Shown in pieces: positions 25,593 through 33,138 of a stretch of 64,000 bases of DNA. The notes under the pieces are model-generated. The model made no database searches, was not told where the DNA came from, and saw nothing but the letters and a program-made list of their open reading frames with translations. This DNA is from Microbacterium proteolyticum. Its GTDB lineage: Bacteria > Actinomycetota > Actinomycetes > Actinomycetales > Microbacteriaceae. The stretch lies in the NCBI RefSeq assembly GCF_029639405.1, contig NZ_CP121274.1, forward strand, positions 1,612,001 through 1,676,000, read 5' to 3'. The translations under genes were made by a program, and so were the position numbers. Position 1 is the stretch's first letter; each line of letters opens with the position of its first letter.

Positions 25593-26261
25593 TCAACCCT
25601 CGGATGCCGCGGACCCCGCCGCCAGCCGCGCGTCGAGGAACGCGCGCACGTCGGCGAGCTCCTCCTCGGACACCGAGTGCGTCAGCCCCGGGTACACGCG
25701 GCCGGTCAACTCGCTGTGGGCGGGCAGCCACTGCGCCGTCATGTCGACGAGGGCGGGCGGGATGACGTCGTCGCGCGACCCGCGGCCCCAGAAGACCGGC
25801 GGTCGGCGCTCGGCCAGCACCGCGTCGCCGGGCAGCTCGCCGCCCGCGGCGTATCCGGCGAGCACCACCGCGAAGGACACGGCCTCCGGAGCGACCCGTA
25901 GGGTCTGGATCGCGACCGCGCCGCCCTGCGAGAAGCCGAGGAGTCCGACGGGACGGTCGCCGAGATGATCGGCGATCCACGCCAGGAGGGACTCGGCGGC
26001 GGCGGTGACGGCGACGGGATCGCGGCCGTTCAGCCCCTCGATCGGGTACCACGACGCCCCCGGCGTCGGCCACGGAGGCGTCAGGGGTGCGCGGACGCTC
26101 GCGACCGCGAAATCGTCCGGCAGGTAGGGCACGAGGCCGAACAGGTCGTGCTCGTCGGCCGCATAGCCGTGCAGCAGGAGCAGCACGGGGCGCTCGCCGA
26201 TGTCGGCCGGTGGCACGGACCAGCGGACGACGGACGGGTCGAGGATCGGGCGCTCGCTCAT
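25593..26261 (-). CDS. alpha/beta hydrolase, phospholipase/carboxylesterase type
   Basis: This 222-residue cytoplasmic serine hydrolase resembles the small carboxylesterases of the YpfH/LYPLA group. Seen elements: VLLLLHGYAADEHDLFGLVPYL (oxyanion loop), PVGLLGFSQGGAVAIQTLR (nucleophile G-F-S-Q-G), VFWGRGSRDDVIPP (acid) and VYPGLTHSVSEEELADV (His). Trp/Pro-rich WPTPGASWYPIEGL is the substrate loop typical of the group. The ATG at 26261 has CACAAT exactly 6 nt upstream, the same box as before 36191. It is followed on the same strand by the ABC-F gene after 188 nt. The natural ester is unknown. Confidence 0.85.
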   Translation of the reverse strand: MSERPILDPSVVRWSVPPADIGERPVLLLLHGYAADEHDLFGLVPYLPDDFAVASVRAPLTPPWPTPGASWYPIEGLNGRDPVAVTAAAESLLAWIADHLGDRPVGLLGFSQGGAVAIQTLRVAPEAVSFAVVLAGYAAGGELPGDAVLAERRPPVFWGRGSRDDVIPPALVDMTAQWLPAHSELTGRVYPGLTHSVSEEELADVRAFLDARLAAGSAASEG

Positions 26262-26267
26262 GCGGCC

Positions 26268-26273
26268 ATTGTG
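26268..26273 (-). promoter_or_regulatory. leaderless -10 box CACAAT for the esterase
   Basis: On the minus strand CACAAT ends 6 nt before the ATG at 26261. Confidence 0.4.
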
Positions 26274-26330
26274 GCAAACGCCTCCGACACGGGCTCCGCC
26301 CGGCTCGTCCGAGGCGGCGCGGGGAGGGGA

Positions 26331-26380
26331 TTCGGGGAGCGGAGGACGCGGAGGGCGCCGCGCGCCCTCCGCTCCCCGAA
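26331..26380. repeat. long intergenic inverted repeat with two competing stems
   Basis: Arms TTCGGGGAGCGGAGG (26331-26345) and its complement (26366-26380) pair perfectly over 15 bp. GGGAGG/CCTCCC just outside extends it with a 3-nt internal loop. A second stem GAGGGCGC/GCGCCCTC (26351-26369) overlaps the right arm, so the two are mutually exclusive. It lies between two divergent genes. Confidence 0.55.
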
Positions 26381-26484
26381 AGTCCTCCCTCGACCGCGGC
26401 CGCGAGGGCCCATCCGAGCGCGGCCGCGACCGCGCGCGGCGGCATGGTGTCGTCTCCCGCGTAGGCAACGCCGCGGACCGTTGA

Positions 26485-26490
26485 TATACA
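26485..26490 (+). promoter_or_regulatory. -10 box TATACA for the NUDIX-like gene
   Basis: TATACA ends 6 nt before the ATG at 26497, in TTGATATACAGGGAGC. The GGGAG is too close to the ATG to be a normal ribosome site. Confidence 0.4.
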
Positions 26491-26496
26491 GGGAGC

Positions 26497-27117
26497 ATGC
26501 CTGTGCGCACACCCGACCCCGATCCCGGCGACAACGGCGACGAGCGCGAGCCGCTCTCGACGCCCTTCTCGGGTGCTCCCTCAGGCTCCGGTCCCAACAC
26601 GAACCCGGCGTGGCTGAGCGAGGTCGAGCTCGCCGAGGCGCGGCGGCGACTGCCGATGCTGTACGTCGAGGCGCTGCCGGTGCGGACCGACGGCATGGGG
26701 GCGGTGACCCAGGTCGGCATCCTGCTGCGGGCCACCCCGCTCGGCGAGATGACGCGCACCCTGGTGTCCGGTCGCGTGCGCTACGGCGAGACGGTGCGCG
26801 ACGCGCTGTTCCGTCACGTCGAGAACGACCTGGGCCCGATGGCCTTCCCCCTCCTTCCGCCGCAGCCGGCGCCCTTCACGGTCGCCGAGTACTTCCCGCT
26901 CCCCGGCATGAGCGCCTTCCACGACGACCGCCAGCACGCGGTGTCGCTGGCGTACGTCGTGCCCGTCACGGGAACGTGCGAACCGCGGCAGGACGCGCTC
27001 GAAGTCACGTGGCTCTCGCCCGAGGAGGCGGCATCCGAGGCCCTCTCCGCCGAGATGGAGGGCGGGCGGGGCACCCTGATCCGGCTCGGTCTGGCGTCGG
27101 TGGGCGCGCTGCGCTGA
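26497..27117 (+). CDS. NUDIX hydrolase family protein (DUF4916 type)
   Basis: This 206-residue protein has a disordered Pro/Gly/Ser-rich N-terminus of about 40 residues, then a NUDIX-like domain: LPMLYVEALPVRTDGMGAVTQVGILLRATPLGEMTRTLVSGRV. The NUDIX box is GETVRDALFRHVENDLG. It keeps Gly-Glu, Arg and the final Leu-Gly but lacks the usual acidic pair of R-E-x-x-E-E, so metal binding and hydrolysis may be altered or lost. This matches the actinobacterial group DUF4916. The C-terminus is complete (GTLIRLGLASVGALR). It is followed after 16 nt by the AlbA_2 gene, probably in one transcript. Confidence 0.75.
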   Translation: MPVRTPDPDPGDNGDEREPLSTPFSGAPSGSGPNTNPAWLSEVELAEARRRLPMLYVEALPVRTDGMGAVTQVGILLRATPLGEMTRTLVSGRVRYGETVRDALFRHVENDLGPMAFPLLPPQPAPFTVAEYFPLPGMSAFHDDRQHAVSLAYVVPVTGTCEPRQDALEVTWLSPEEAASEALSAEMEGGRGTLIRLGLASVGALR

Positions 27118-27133
27118 CCCTCGCGAGAACCGG

Positions 27134-27976
27134 ATGCCGATGGACACCTCCCTCGTCGATCTCGCGATCGCGTTGCCCGTCGTGCTGGCGTTGGCTGCGC
27201 TCATCGCCCTCCTGCTGCGTCGCGTGTTCGGCCCGGCGCGGTCGCTGAGCATGCCGACCATGACGGTCATCGGCGTGCTGGGCGTGAGCGTCGGACTGCT
27301 GCTGTCGGCGTGGGTCGGCGGCGCCGCGCGCCTGTGGGTGCCCACGACGATCCTGTTCTCGGTCGGGGCGAGCCTCGGGCTCTCGGCGGTCGTCGCGGCG
27401 GTGGTCGCCGCGGCCCGGCGCGACGGGGGCGACATCGACGTCACGGCCGTGCTGCGGGCGGGCGAGTCCGACCGCGTGGAGTTCAAGGAGACCGCGCGCT
27501 GGAACGTCCGCGAGAACCGCAAGGACGCGCGTATGGAGATCGCGATCGCGAAATCCGTCGCGGCGTTCCTGAACTCGCGCGGCGGAACGCTGGTCATCGG
27601 TGCGGACGACACCGGCACGGCGATCGGACTCGACCGCGATCTCGCGACCCTGCGCACCGCCGACCACGACCGGTTCGAGCTCTGGCTGCGCGACATGCTC
27701 TCGACCGCCCTCGGCCGCAACGCCGCAGCTCAACCGCGGATCGTCTTCGCCGCTCCCGGGCCGGAGCTTCCCGCGGTGTGCGTCGTCGTGTGCCGTCCGG
27801 CACCCCGACCGGTGTTCCTCACGCAGCCCAAGGACGGCGGGTCGACCACCGACCTCTGGGTGCGCGTGGGGAACTCCAGCCGGGCGCTCGGCGTCGACGA
27901 GGCCGTCGAGTACGTGGCCCGGCACTGGCGGCCCTCGCCGTCGACGCTCGTGCTCGGCCGCCCGTCCGCGCGCTGA
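27134..27976 (+). CDS. membrane-anchored AlbA_2 (Schlafen-type) putative DNA-binding protein
   Basis: This 280-residue protein has three N-terminal membrane helices (LAIALPVVLALAALIALLLRRVF, TVIGVLGVSVGLLLSAWVGG, TILFSVGASLGLSAVVAAVVAA) and then a cytoplasmic domain from about residue 100. That domain shows the Schlafen AlbA_2 pattern: AGESDRVEFKETARWN, then KSVAAFLNSRGGTLVIGADDTGTAIGLDRDL, and a C-terminal PVFL/WVRVGNSSRAL segment. In soluble relatives this module is found in ATP-dependent helicase-like regulators, and Schlafen proteins can cleave RNA. Here it is tethered to the membrane, which is unusual. No HTH or ATPase domain follows. It is probably co-transcribed with the NUDIX-like gene. 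Confidence 0.75.
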   Translation: MPMDTSLVDLAIALPVVLALAALIALLLRRVFGPARSLSMPTMTVIGVLGVSVGLLLSAWVGGAARLWVPTTILFSVGASLGLSAVVAAVVAAARRDGGDIDVTAVLRAGESDRVEFKETARWNVRENRKDARMEIAIAKSVAAFLNSRGGTLVIGADDTGTAIGLDRDLATLRTADHDRFELWLRDMLSTALGRNAAAQPRIVFAAPGPELPAVCVVVCRPAPRPVFLTQPKDGGSTTDLWVRVGNSSRALGVDEAVEYVARHWRPSPSTLVLGRPSAR

Positions 27977-28041
27977 GCGGCCGCCGGCTCGCGCGCGTGG
28001 CATCCATCGGCTGACCCGAGTCCGGCTCGCCGTCTCGCCCC

Positions 28042-28114
28042 AAGAACAGGGGATGCCACGAGAACAGGGCCTTTCGGTGCGGAACGGCCTGTTCTCGAGG
28101 CCGCGGCCTGTTCT
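28042..28114. repeat. symmetric array of AGAACAGG half-sites
   Basis: AGAACAGG occurs at 28043 and 28061, and its complement CCTGTTCT at 28089 and 28107. The two copies on each side are exactly 18 nt apart, so the whole 73-nt element is symmetric. The inner pair extends to CGAGAACAGG/CCTGTTCTCG. It lies in the gap between the AlbA_2 gene and the convergent threonine aldolase. Confidence 0.55.
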
Positions 28115-28163
28115 GGAGACGCCGCGCGGGCGTCCGCGCGCTACCCTCGGGGGCCCGCAGGTG

Positions 28164-29231
28164 TCAGCGCGCGGTCTCGCGCGCGATCGCGGCGACGAAC
28201 GCGTCGATGTCGGACTCGGTGGTGTCGAACGAGCACATCCAGCGGACCTCGCGACGCGCCTCGTCCCAGTCGTAGAAGCGGAAGCTCTCGCGCAGGCGAT
28301 CGGCGACGCCCTCGGGCAGGATCGCGAAGACGCCGTTCGCCTGCGTCGGCTGCGTGAACTCCACGCCCTGGATCGACCCGTCGGCGACCCCTGCCTCGAC
28401 GCCGGCGCGCAGCCGCTGGGCCATGGCGTTGGAGTGCCGCGCGTTGCGCAGCCACAGGTCGTTCTCGAGGAGGGCGACCAGCTGGGCCGACACGAAGCGC
28501 ATCTTGCTCGAGAGCTGCATGTCGAGCTTGCGCAGGTAGGTGAGCCCGGTGGATGCCGCGGGGTCGAGGACGACGATGGCCTCGCCGATCATCGCGCCGT
28601 TCTTCGTGCCGCCGAAGCTCAGGACGTCGACACCGGCGTCGCGGGTGAAGGCCCGCAGCGGCAGGTCGAGCGCCGCGGCGGCGTTCGAGATGCGGGCGCC
28701 GTCCATGTGCAGGCGCATGCCGCGAGCGTGCGCGTGGTCGGCGAGGGCTCGGATCTCGTCGGGCGTGTACAGGGTGCCGAGCTCGGTCGACTGTGTGATC
28801 GAGACGACGAGCGGCTGCGCGCGGTGTTCATCGCCCCAGCCCCAGGCTTCGCGGTCGACGAGCTCGGGCGTGAGCTTGCCGTCGTCGGTGGGGACGGTCA
28901 GGAGCTTGATGCCGCCGACGCGCTCGGGTGCACCGCCCTCGTCGACGTTGATGTGCGCGGTGGATGCCGAGATCACGGCGCCCCAGCGGGGGAGCATCGA
29001 CTGCAGCCCGACGACGTTGGCTCCGGTGCCGTTGAAGACGGGGTAGGCCTCGACGCCGTCGCCGAGCAGCCCGGCGAAGAGTTCCTGCAGTCGCGCGGTG
29101 TAGACGTCCTCGCCGTAGGCGACCTGGTGGCCCTCGTTCGCCGAGGCGATGGCCGCCAGCACGTCGGGGTGGATGCCGGAGTAGTTGTCGGACGCGAAGC
29201 CGCGGACGGCGGTGTCATGCAGGGGGGTCAC
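28164..29231 (-). CDS. low-specificity threonine aldolase family PLP enzyme
   Basis: This 355-residue fold-type I PLP enzyme cleaves L-threonine or allo-threonine to glycine and acetaldehyde, or acts on a related beta-hydroxy amino acid. Family motifs: RGFASDNYSGIHPDVL at the N-terminus, VFNGTGANVVGLQSML, MRLHMDGARISNAA (PLP-binding Asp) and LSFGGTKNGAM (Schiff-base Lys). The GTG at 29231 is preferred: a TACGCT box stands exactly 6 nt upstream, and a longer frame would run over the promoter of the divergent MFS gene. Length agrees with the family. It is probably monocistronic and cytosolic. Confidence 0.88.
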   Translation of the reverse strand: MTPLHDTAVRGFASDNYSGIHPDVLAAIASANEGHQVAYGEDVYTARLQELFAGLLGDGVEAYPVFNGTGANVVGLQSMLPRWGAVISASTAHINVDEGGAPERVGGIKLLTVPTDDGKLTPELVDREAWGWGDEHRAQPLVVSITQSTELGTLYTPDEIRALADHAHARGMRLHMDGARISNAAAALDLPLRAFTRDAGVDVLSFGGTKNGAMIGEAIVVLDPAASTGLTYLRKLDMQLSSKMRFVSAQLVALLENDLWLRNARHSNAMAQRLRAGVEAGVADGSIQGVEFTQPTQANGVFAILPEGVADRLRESFRFYDWDEARREVRWMCSFDTTESDIDAFVAAIARETAR

Positions 29232-29237
29232 CCCTCC

Positions 29238-29243
29238 AGCGTA
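29238..29243 (-). promoter_or_regulatory. leaderless -10 box TACGCT for the threonine aldolase
   Basis: On the minus strand TACGCT ends 6 nt before the GTG at 29231; GGAGG sits too close to the GTG to act as a normal ribosome site. Confidence 0.45.
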
Positions 29244-29297
29244 GTCATCGCGGATGCCGTCCACGCCGGGGCCCTGGCCGATGTCGGAGGGGGTGGC

Positions 29298-29303
29298 TAA
29301 CGT
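29298..29303 (+). promoter_or_regulatory. leaderless -10 box TAACGT for the MFS gene
   Basis: TAACGT ends 7 nt before the ATG at 29311. The same hexamer serves the DUF1304 gene. Confidence 0.45.
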
Positions 29304-29310
29304 GTGCCGC

Positions 29311-30801
29311 ATGACCGAGACGCCCCCGCCCGCCCCCGCCGTCACGGCGCACGGCGCCGCGAGTCGTCGCGCCTTCCTCGGTGTTCTCGTGAACACGGCG
29401 GCGGCCAACGTCACCACGAGCTACCTCTGGTTCGCGCTGACCTTCTGGGTGTACCTCGAGACGCGGTCGGTGCTCGCGACGGGCATCATCGGCGGCGCGT
29501 ACATGCTGCTGCTGGCGGTCTTCGCGATGCTCTTCGGCACGATCGTCGACCGGCACCGCAAGCACCGCGTCATGGTGGTGTCGGGCGTCGTCACGCTCGT
29601 GGCGTTCCTCATCGCGGGGGCGCTCTGGCTCGCCTTCCCCGAGCGTGCGCTGCTCGATCTCGGCGGCCCCTGGTTCTGGGTCTTCTCCGGGGTCGTGCTC
29701 GGCGGGGCCGTCATCGAGAACATGCGCAACATCGCGCTGTCGACGACGGTGACCCTTCTCATCCCCGAAGACCGTCGGGCCAACGCCAACGGTCTCGTCG
29801 GCACGGTGCAGGGGTTGTCGTTCGTGGTGACGAGCGTGTTCAGCGGTCTGTCGGTCGGGCAGCTGGGCATGGGATGGACGCTCGCAATCGCGATCGTCCT
29901 CACCCTGGCCGCCCTCGTGCACCTGCTCACGATCCGGATCCCCGAGGCGCGCCCCGAACCCGCTGGCGAGCGCGCCCCCGCGGTCGACGTCCGCGGCGCG
30001 GTCCGGGCCGTCCGGGCGTCTCCGGGTCTGTTCGCGCTCCTGATCTTCTCGACGTTCAACAACCTCATCGGCGGCGTCTACCTCTCCCTCATGGACCCGT
30101 ACGGCCTCCAGCTCTTCACGGTCGAGGGCTGGGGTCTGGTCCTCGGCGTCACCGCCACCGGCTTCATCGTCGGCGGCGCGCTCGTGGCGAAGTTCGGGCT
30201 CGGGCGCAACCCGATCCGCACCATGCTCCTCATCGTGATCGCCATGGGCGTCCTGGGGGCGGCGTTCACGCTCCGCGACTGGTGGTGGCTGTACGTCGCC
30301 GGCATCTGGGTGTACATGGCGCTCATCCCCGCGGTCGAGGCCGCCGAGCAGACCGTGATCCAGAAGGTCGTCCCGTTCGAGACGCAGGGGCGCGTCTTCG
30401 GTTTCGCCGCCGCGTTCGAGTCGGCGTCGGCCCCGATCACCGCGTTCCTCATCGCCCCGATCGCCCAGTTCGTGATCATCCCCTACATGGATGCCGCCGA
30501 GGGCAAGGCGACCTGGGGATGGCTCCTCGGCGACGGCATCGGGCGGGGGATCGCACTCGTGTTCTTCTTCGCGGGGCTGGTGATGGTGGTCGTCGGCGCG
30601 GCGGCCTTCCTCACCCGCTCGTATCGCGTGCTGTCCCGGCAGTACCAGGCGATGCCGACCGACGACGCCTCCGGCGCGGACGATGCTCCCGGGCCGGAAG
30701 ACGAGGCGTCGTCGCTCGCCGCGCGGGCGGGCGGGATTCCGGATGCCGCGGTGCCGGCGCCCCGCGACCGCCCCGCTGCGCCGGGCGGCGGAGACGGCTG
30801 A
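29311..30801 (+). CDS. MFS transporter
   Basis: This 496-residue major facilitator has about twelve membrane helices; the loop 2-3 motif is GTIVDRHRKHRVMVV. Helices include YLWFALTFWVYLETRSVLATGIIGGAYMLLLAVFAML and LFALLIFSTFNNLIGGVYLSLMDPYGL. The layout resembles the enterobactin-exporter/macrolide-efflux type of drug-export MFS. The C-terminal 50 residues after the last helix (DASGADDAPGPEDE...) are acidic and disordered. The start at 29311 is supported by a leaderless -10 box. It is divergent from the threonine aldolase and convergent with the SDR gene. The substrate is unknown; export of a small toxic molecule is the likeliest role. Confidence 0.85.
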   Translation: MTETPPPAPAVTAHGAASRRAFLGVLVNTAAANVTTSYLWFALTFWVYLETRSVLATGIIGGAYMLLLAVFAMLFGTIVDRHRKHRVMVVSGVVTLVAFLIAGALWLAFPERALLDLGGPWFWVFSGVVLGGAVIENMRNIALSTTVTLLIPEDRRANANGLVGTVQGLSFVVTSVFSGLSVGQLGMGWTLAIAIVLTLAALVHLLTIRIPEARPEPAGERAPAVDVRGAVRAVRASPGLFALLIFSTFNNLIGGVYLSLMDPYGLQLFTVEGWGLVLGVTATGFIVGGALVAKFGLGRNPIRTMLLIVIAMGVLGAAFTLRDWWWLYVAGIWVYMALIPAVEAAEQTVIQKVVPFETQGRVFGFAAAFESASAPITAFLIAPIAQFVIIPYMDAAEGKATWGWLLGDGIGRGIALVFFFAGLVMVVVGAAAFLTRSYRVLSRQYQAMPTDDASGADDAPGPEDEASSLAARAGGIPDAAVPAPRDRPAAPGGGDG

Positions 30802-30818
30802 GCCCGCGATGCGCGGCC

Positions 30819-31496
30819 TCAGGCTCCCGCGAGCTCGATCGTGACGTCGTTGACGTCCTCCGCGGGGTCTCCCCACAGCCCGAGGAAGGCGAGGGCGAGG
30901 GCGTCCTCGAGTCCCGCGAGGCTCTTCACGCGGAACACCACGGCGGCCGCGGAAGGGTCCGCTCCGGCGTCCCGGGCGGCTTTGGTGAAGCCCTGGGCGA
31001 CGGCCCGCGTCCACGCCTCGCTCGCGGCCTTCACCGCGGCGTAGTTCGCGCCGCCCGCGAGGGGCCGTGCGACCGAGGTCGACGACACGATCGCCAGGCG
31101 GCCGGCATCGGATGCGCGGAGGTCGTCGTCGAACGCGCGGGTGACGTTCCGCAGTGCCGTGAAGGACCGCAGCAGGAAGGCGAAGTCCTCGTCGCTCTGA
31201 CCGGCCAGACCCCCGCCGCCCCGCCAGCCACCGACGAGGTGCAGGATGCCGTCGACCCCGCCGTGCGCGGCATGCACGCGGTCGCGGAGTGCCGCCACGG
31301 CATCCGGATCGGTGAGGTCGCACTGCTCGGTGACCACGCCGTCGATCTCGGCGGCGGCGGATGCCAGTCGCCCGGCGTCGGAGCCGACGACGACGGCCGT
31401 TGCCCCCGCCGCCCGCAGCGCGCCGGCGACGCTGCGGCCGGCCGCGCTCGTTCCGCCGGCGAGCAGCACCGTCCGGCCCTCGATACCCGTGTCCAT
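30819..31496 (-). CDS. short-chain dehydrogenase/reductase
   Basis: This 225-residue SDR uses NAD(P)H. The nucleotide motif is VLLAGGTSAAGRSVAGAL, the acidic D-L-T-D-P-D follows the cofactor strand, and the catalytic part is IVSSTSVARPLAGGANYAAVKAA with the Tyr-x-x-x-Lys pair. HLVGGWRGGGGLAGQ is an unusual Gly-rich loop at the active-site lid. The ATG at 31496 has GGAGGAGAC just upstream. It lies 126 nt downstream of the DUF6421 gene on the same strand and is probably in the same transcript; the pair plus the divergent Lrp regulator recurs, as far as I recall, in related actinobacteria. The substrate is unknown. Confidence 0.85.
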   Translation of the reverse strand: MDTGIEGRTVLLAGGTSAAGRSVAGALRAAGATAVVVGSDAGRLASAAAEIDGVVTEQCDLTDPDAVAALRDRVHAAHGGVDGILHLVGGWRGGGGLAGQSDEDFAFLLRSFTALRNVTRAFDDDLRASDAGRLAIVSSTSVARPLAGGANYAAVKAASEAWTRAVAQGFTKAARDAGADPSAAAVVFRVKSLAGLEDALALAFLGLWGDPAEDVNDVTIELAGA

Positions 31497-31622
31497 GCCG
31501 TCTCCTCCGTGGATCGGTCCGGTCGACGCCGGCCGCGGCGACGAACCGTCGTGCGGACATCGTGTCGGACACCCCGCCTTCACCGCCACCCCCGCGGAGC
31601 GCGGGCCGGACCGGGCGTCCGC

Positions 31623-33029
31623 TCAGTCGCGCCCGGTGATGCCCTCGGTCGAGGCGATGACGGGGCGCATCTTCTTCTCCAGCGCCTCGAAGAACATCGA
31701 CAGCGGGAACTCGTCGTCCAGCACCGCGTCGGTGTACCCCTTCGGGAGCCCGGCGAGCACGTCGTCCGACAGTCCGCGCGCCCACACCGAGGCGGGGTGC
31801 GGGGTGACGACCGACCGGACCAGGTCGTACGCGGCCAGCCAGTGCGCCGTCTTCGGGCGGTCGATCGAGCGCCAGTACAGCTCGTCGATCGCGTCGGCCA
31901 GGGCCACGACCGCCGCGGGCACCTCGTCCCAGTCGAACGCGAGAGACGTGTCGGTCCAGTGCAGCACGCGACGCTGGTGCAGCCACGCGAACAGGAGCTG
32001 GCCGCCGAGTCCGTCGTAGTTGCGCACGCGCGAGCCGGTGATGGCGAACCGGAAGATGCGGTCGAAGATCACCGCGTACTGCACGAGCTCGGCGTGCTCG
32101 AGCATCGCCTGCTCGGCGGCATCCAGGTCGTCCCGTGCCGACAGGCGCTTCTGGATCTCGACGCACTCGCGGAACGCGGTGAGGTCGCAGCGCAGCTCTT
32201 CGAGCGAATAGAGGAAGAACGGCATCCGCTGCTTGATCATGAACGGGTCGAACGGGAGGTCGCCCCGCATGTGCGTGCGGTCGTGGATGATGTCCCACAT
32301 CACGAACGTCTGCTCGGTGAGCGACTGGTCGTCGAGCATGCGGGCGGCGGCGGCCGGCAGCTCGAGCTTGGTGATCTCGGCGGCCGCGCGGGTCACCCGG
32401 CGGTAGCGGGCGGCCTCACGGTCCTGGAAGATCGCGCCCCACGTGAACGTCGGTACCTCGCGCATCGCGATGGTCTCGGGGAAGAGCACCGCGGAGTTCG
32501 TGTCGTACCCGGGCGTGAAGTCGACCAGGCGCAGCGAGACGAACAGGCCGTTGGTGTACTCGGTCTCGAGCCGCGCGATGAACTCGGGCCAGATGACCTC
32601 GACGAGGACGGCTTCGACGTGCCGGTCGCGCGACCCGTTCTGCGTGTACATCGGGAACACGACGAGGTGGCGGATGCCGTCGACCCGGTGCTGCTGGGGC
32701 TGGAAGGCGACGAGGGAGTCGAGGAAGTCGGGCACCCCGAAGCCGGTGTCCTTCCACCGGTCGAAGTCCGCCACGGCGGCGCGCAGGTAGGCGTCGTCAT
32801 GGGGGAAGAGCGGGGTCAGGGCGGCGATCGCGTCGACGATATCGGACACCAGGGCGGCGGCGCGGGGGTGGTCGGCGGCTTCGGGGATGGAGCCGTCCGA
32901 GGCCTGCAGGGTCTGCAATTCGACCGCTGCGTCCTTCAGCAGGGCCCACGCCGGAGTGCGCTCGACATCGGCTACACCGTGCCCGTCGAGCAGGTCGTGA
33001 GCGGAACGCGCGGGCGTTGCGAGGGACAT
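31623..33029 (-). CDS. DUF6421 family protein, possible metalloenzyme
   Basis: This 468-residue soluble protein of the actinobacterial DUF6421 family has no assigned function. The strongest motif, around residues 243-285, is FVMWDIIHDRTHMRGDLPFD followed by MPFFLYSLEELRCDLTAFRE. It shows H-D-R-T-H (two His in an HxxxH spacing) on one helix and an acidic E-E-L-R-C-D-x-x-x-x-x-E helix after it. That spacing is what many mono- or di-metal helical-bundle enzymes and M-type peptidases show, so I infer a metal site. The rest is helical with conserved Trp/Tyr (FAWLHQRRVLHWTD). The start ATG has GGAGG 6 nt upstream. It is divergent from an Lrp-type regulator. Confidence 0.8.
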   Translation of the reverse strand: MSLATPARSAHDLLDGHGVADVERTPAWALLKDAAVELQTLQASDGSIPEAADHPRAAALVSDIVDAIAALTPLFPHDDAYLRAAVADFDRWKDTGFGVPDFLDSLVAFQPQQHRVDGIRHLVVFPMYTQNGSRDRHVEAVLVEVIWPEFIARLETEYTNGLFVSLRLVDFTPGYDTNSAVLFPETIAMREVPTFTWGAIFQDREAARYRRVTRAAAEITKLELPAAAARMLDDQSLTEQTFVMWDIIHDRTHMRGDLPFDPFMIKQRMPFFLYSLEELRCDLTAFRECVEIQKRLSARDDLDAAEQAMLEHAELVQYAVIFDRIFRFAITGSRVRNYDGLGGQLLFAWLHQRRVLHWTDTSLAFDWDEVPAAVVALADAIDELYWRSIDRPKTAHWLAAYDLVRSVVTPHPASVWARGLSDDVLAGLPKGYTDAVLDDEFPLSMFFEALEKKMRPVIASTEGITGRD

Positions 33030-33052
33030 GGTGGCCTCCGATCGGCAGTACG

Positions 33053-33096
33053 GGAAATATTCCTGTCAAAACGTCATGCTAACGGAAAACTTTCGT
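33053..33096. promoter_or_regulatory. two phased Lrp-like boxes in the divergent promoter region
   Basis: GGAA-ATA-TTCC (33053-33063) and ACGGAAAACTTTCGT (33082-33096) are dyads with centres 31 nt apart, about three helical turns, in an AT-richer stretch between DUF6421 and the Lrp gene. This fits autoregulation and control of DUF6421/SDR by Lrp. Confidence 0.4.
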
Positions 33097-33126
33097 CGCT
33101 CGCGAGGGGAGGGGCGCGGCATCCGC

Positions 33127-33132
33127 TACTCT
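33127..33132 (+). promoter_or_regulatory. leaderless -10 box TACTCT for the Lrp gene
   Basis: TACTCT ends 6 nt before the ATG at 33139. Confidence 0.45.
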
Positions 33133-33138
33133 CGGCCC

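Noticed and set aside
28042..28114. CRISPR-like repeat
   Set aside because: Only four 8-nt words arranged as mirrored inverted pairs; no direct repeats of 25-40 nt with spacers and no cas genes.
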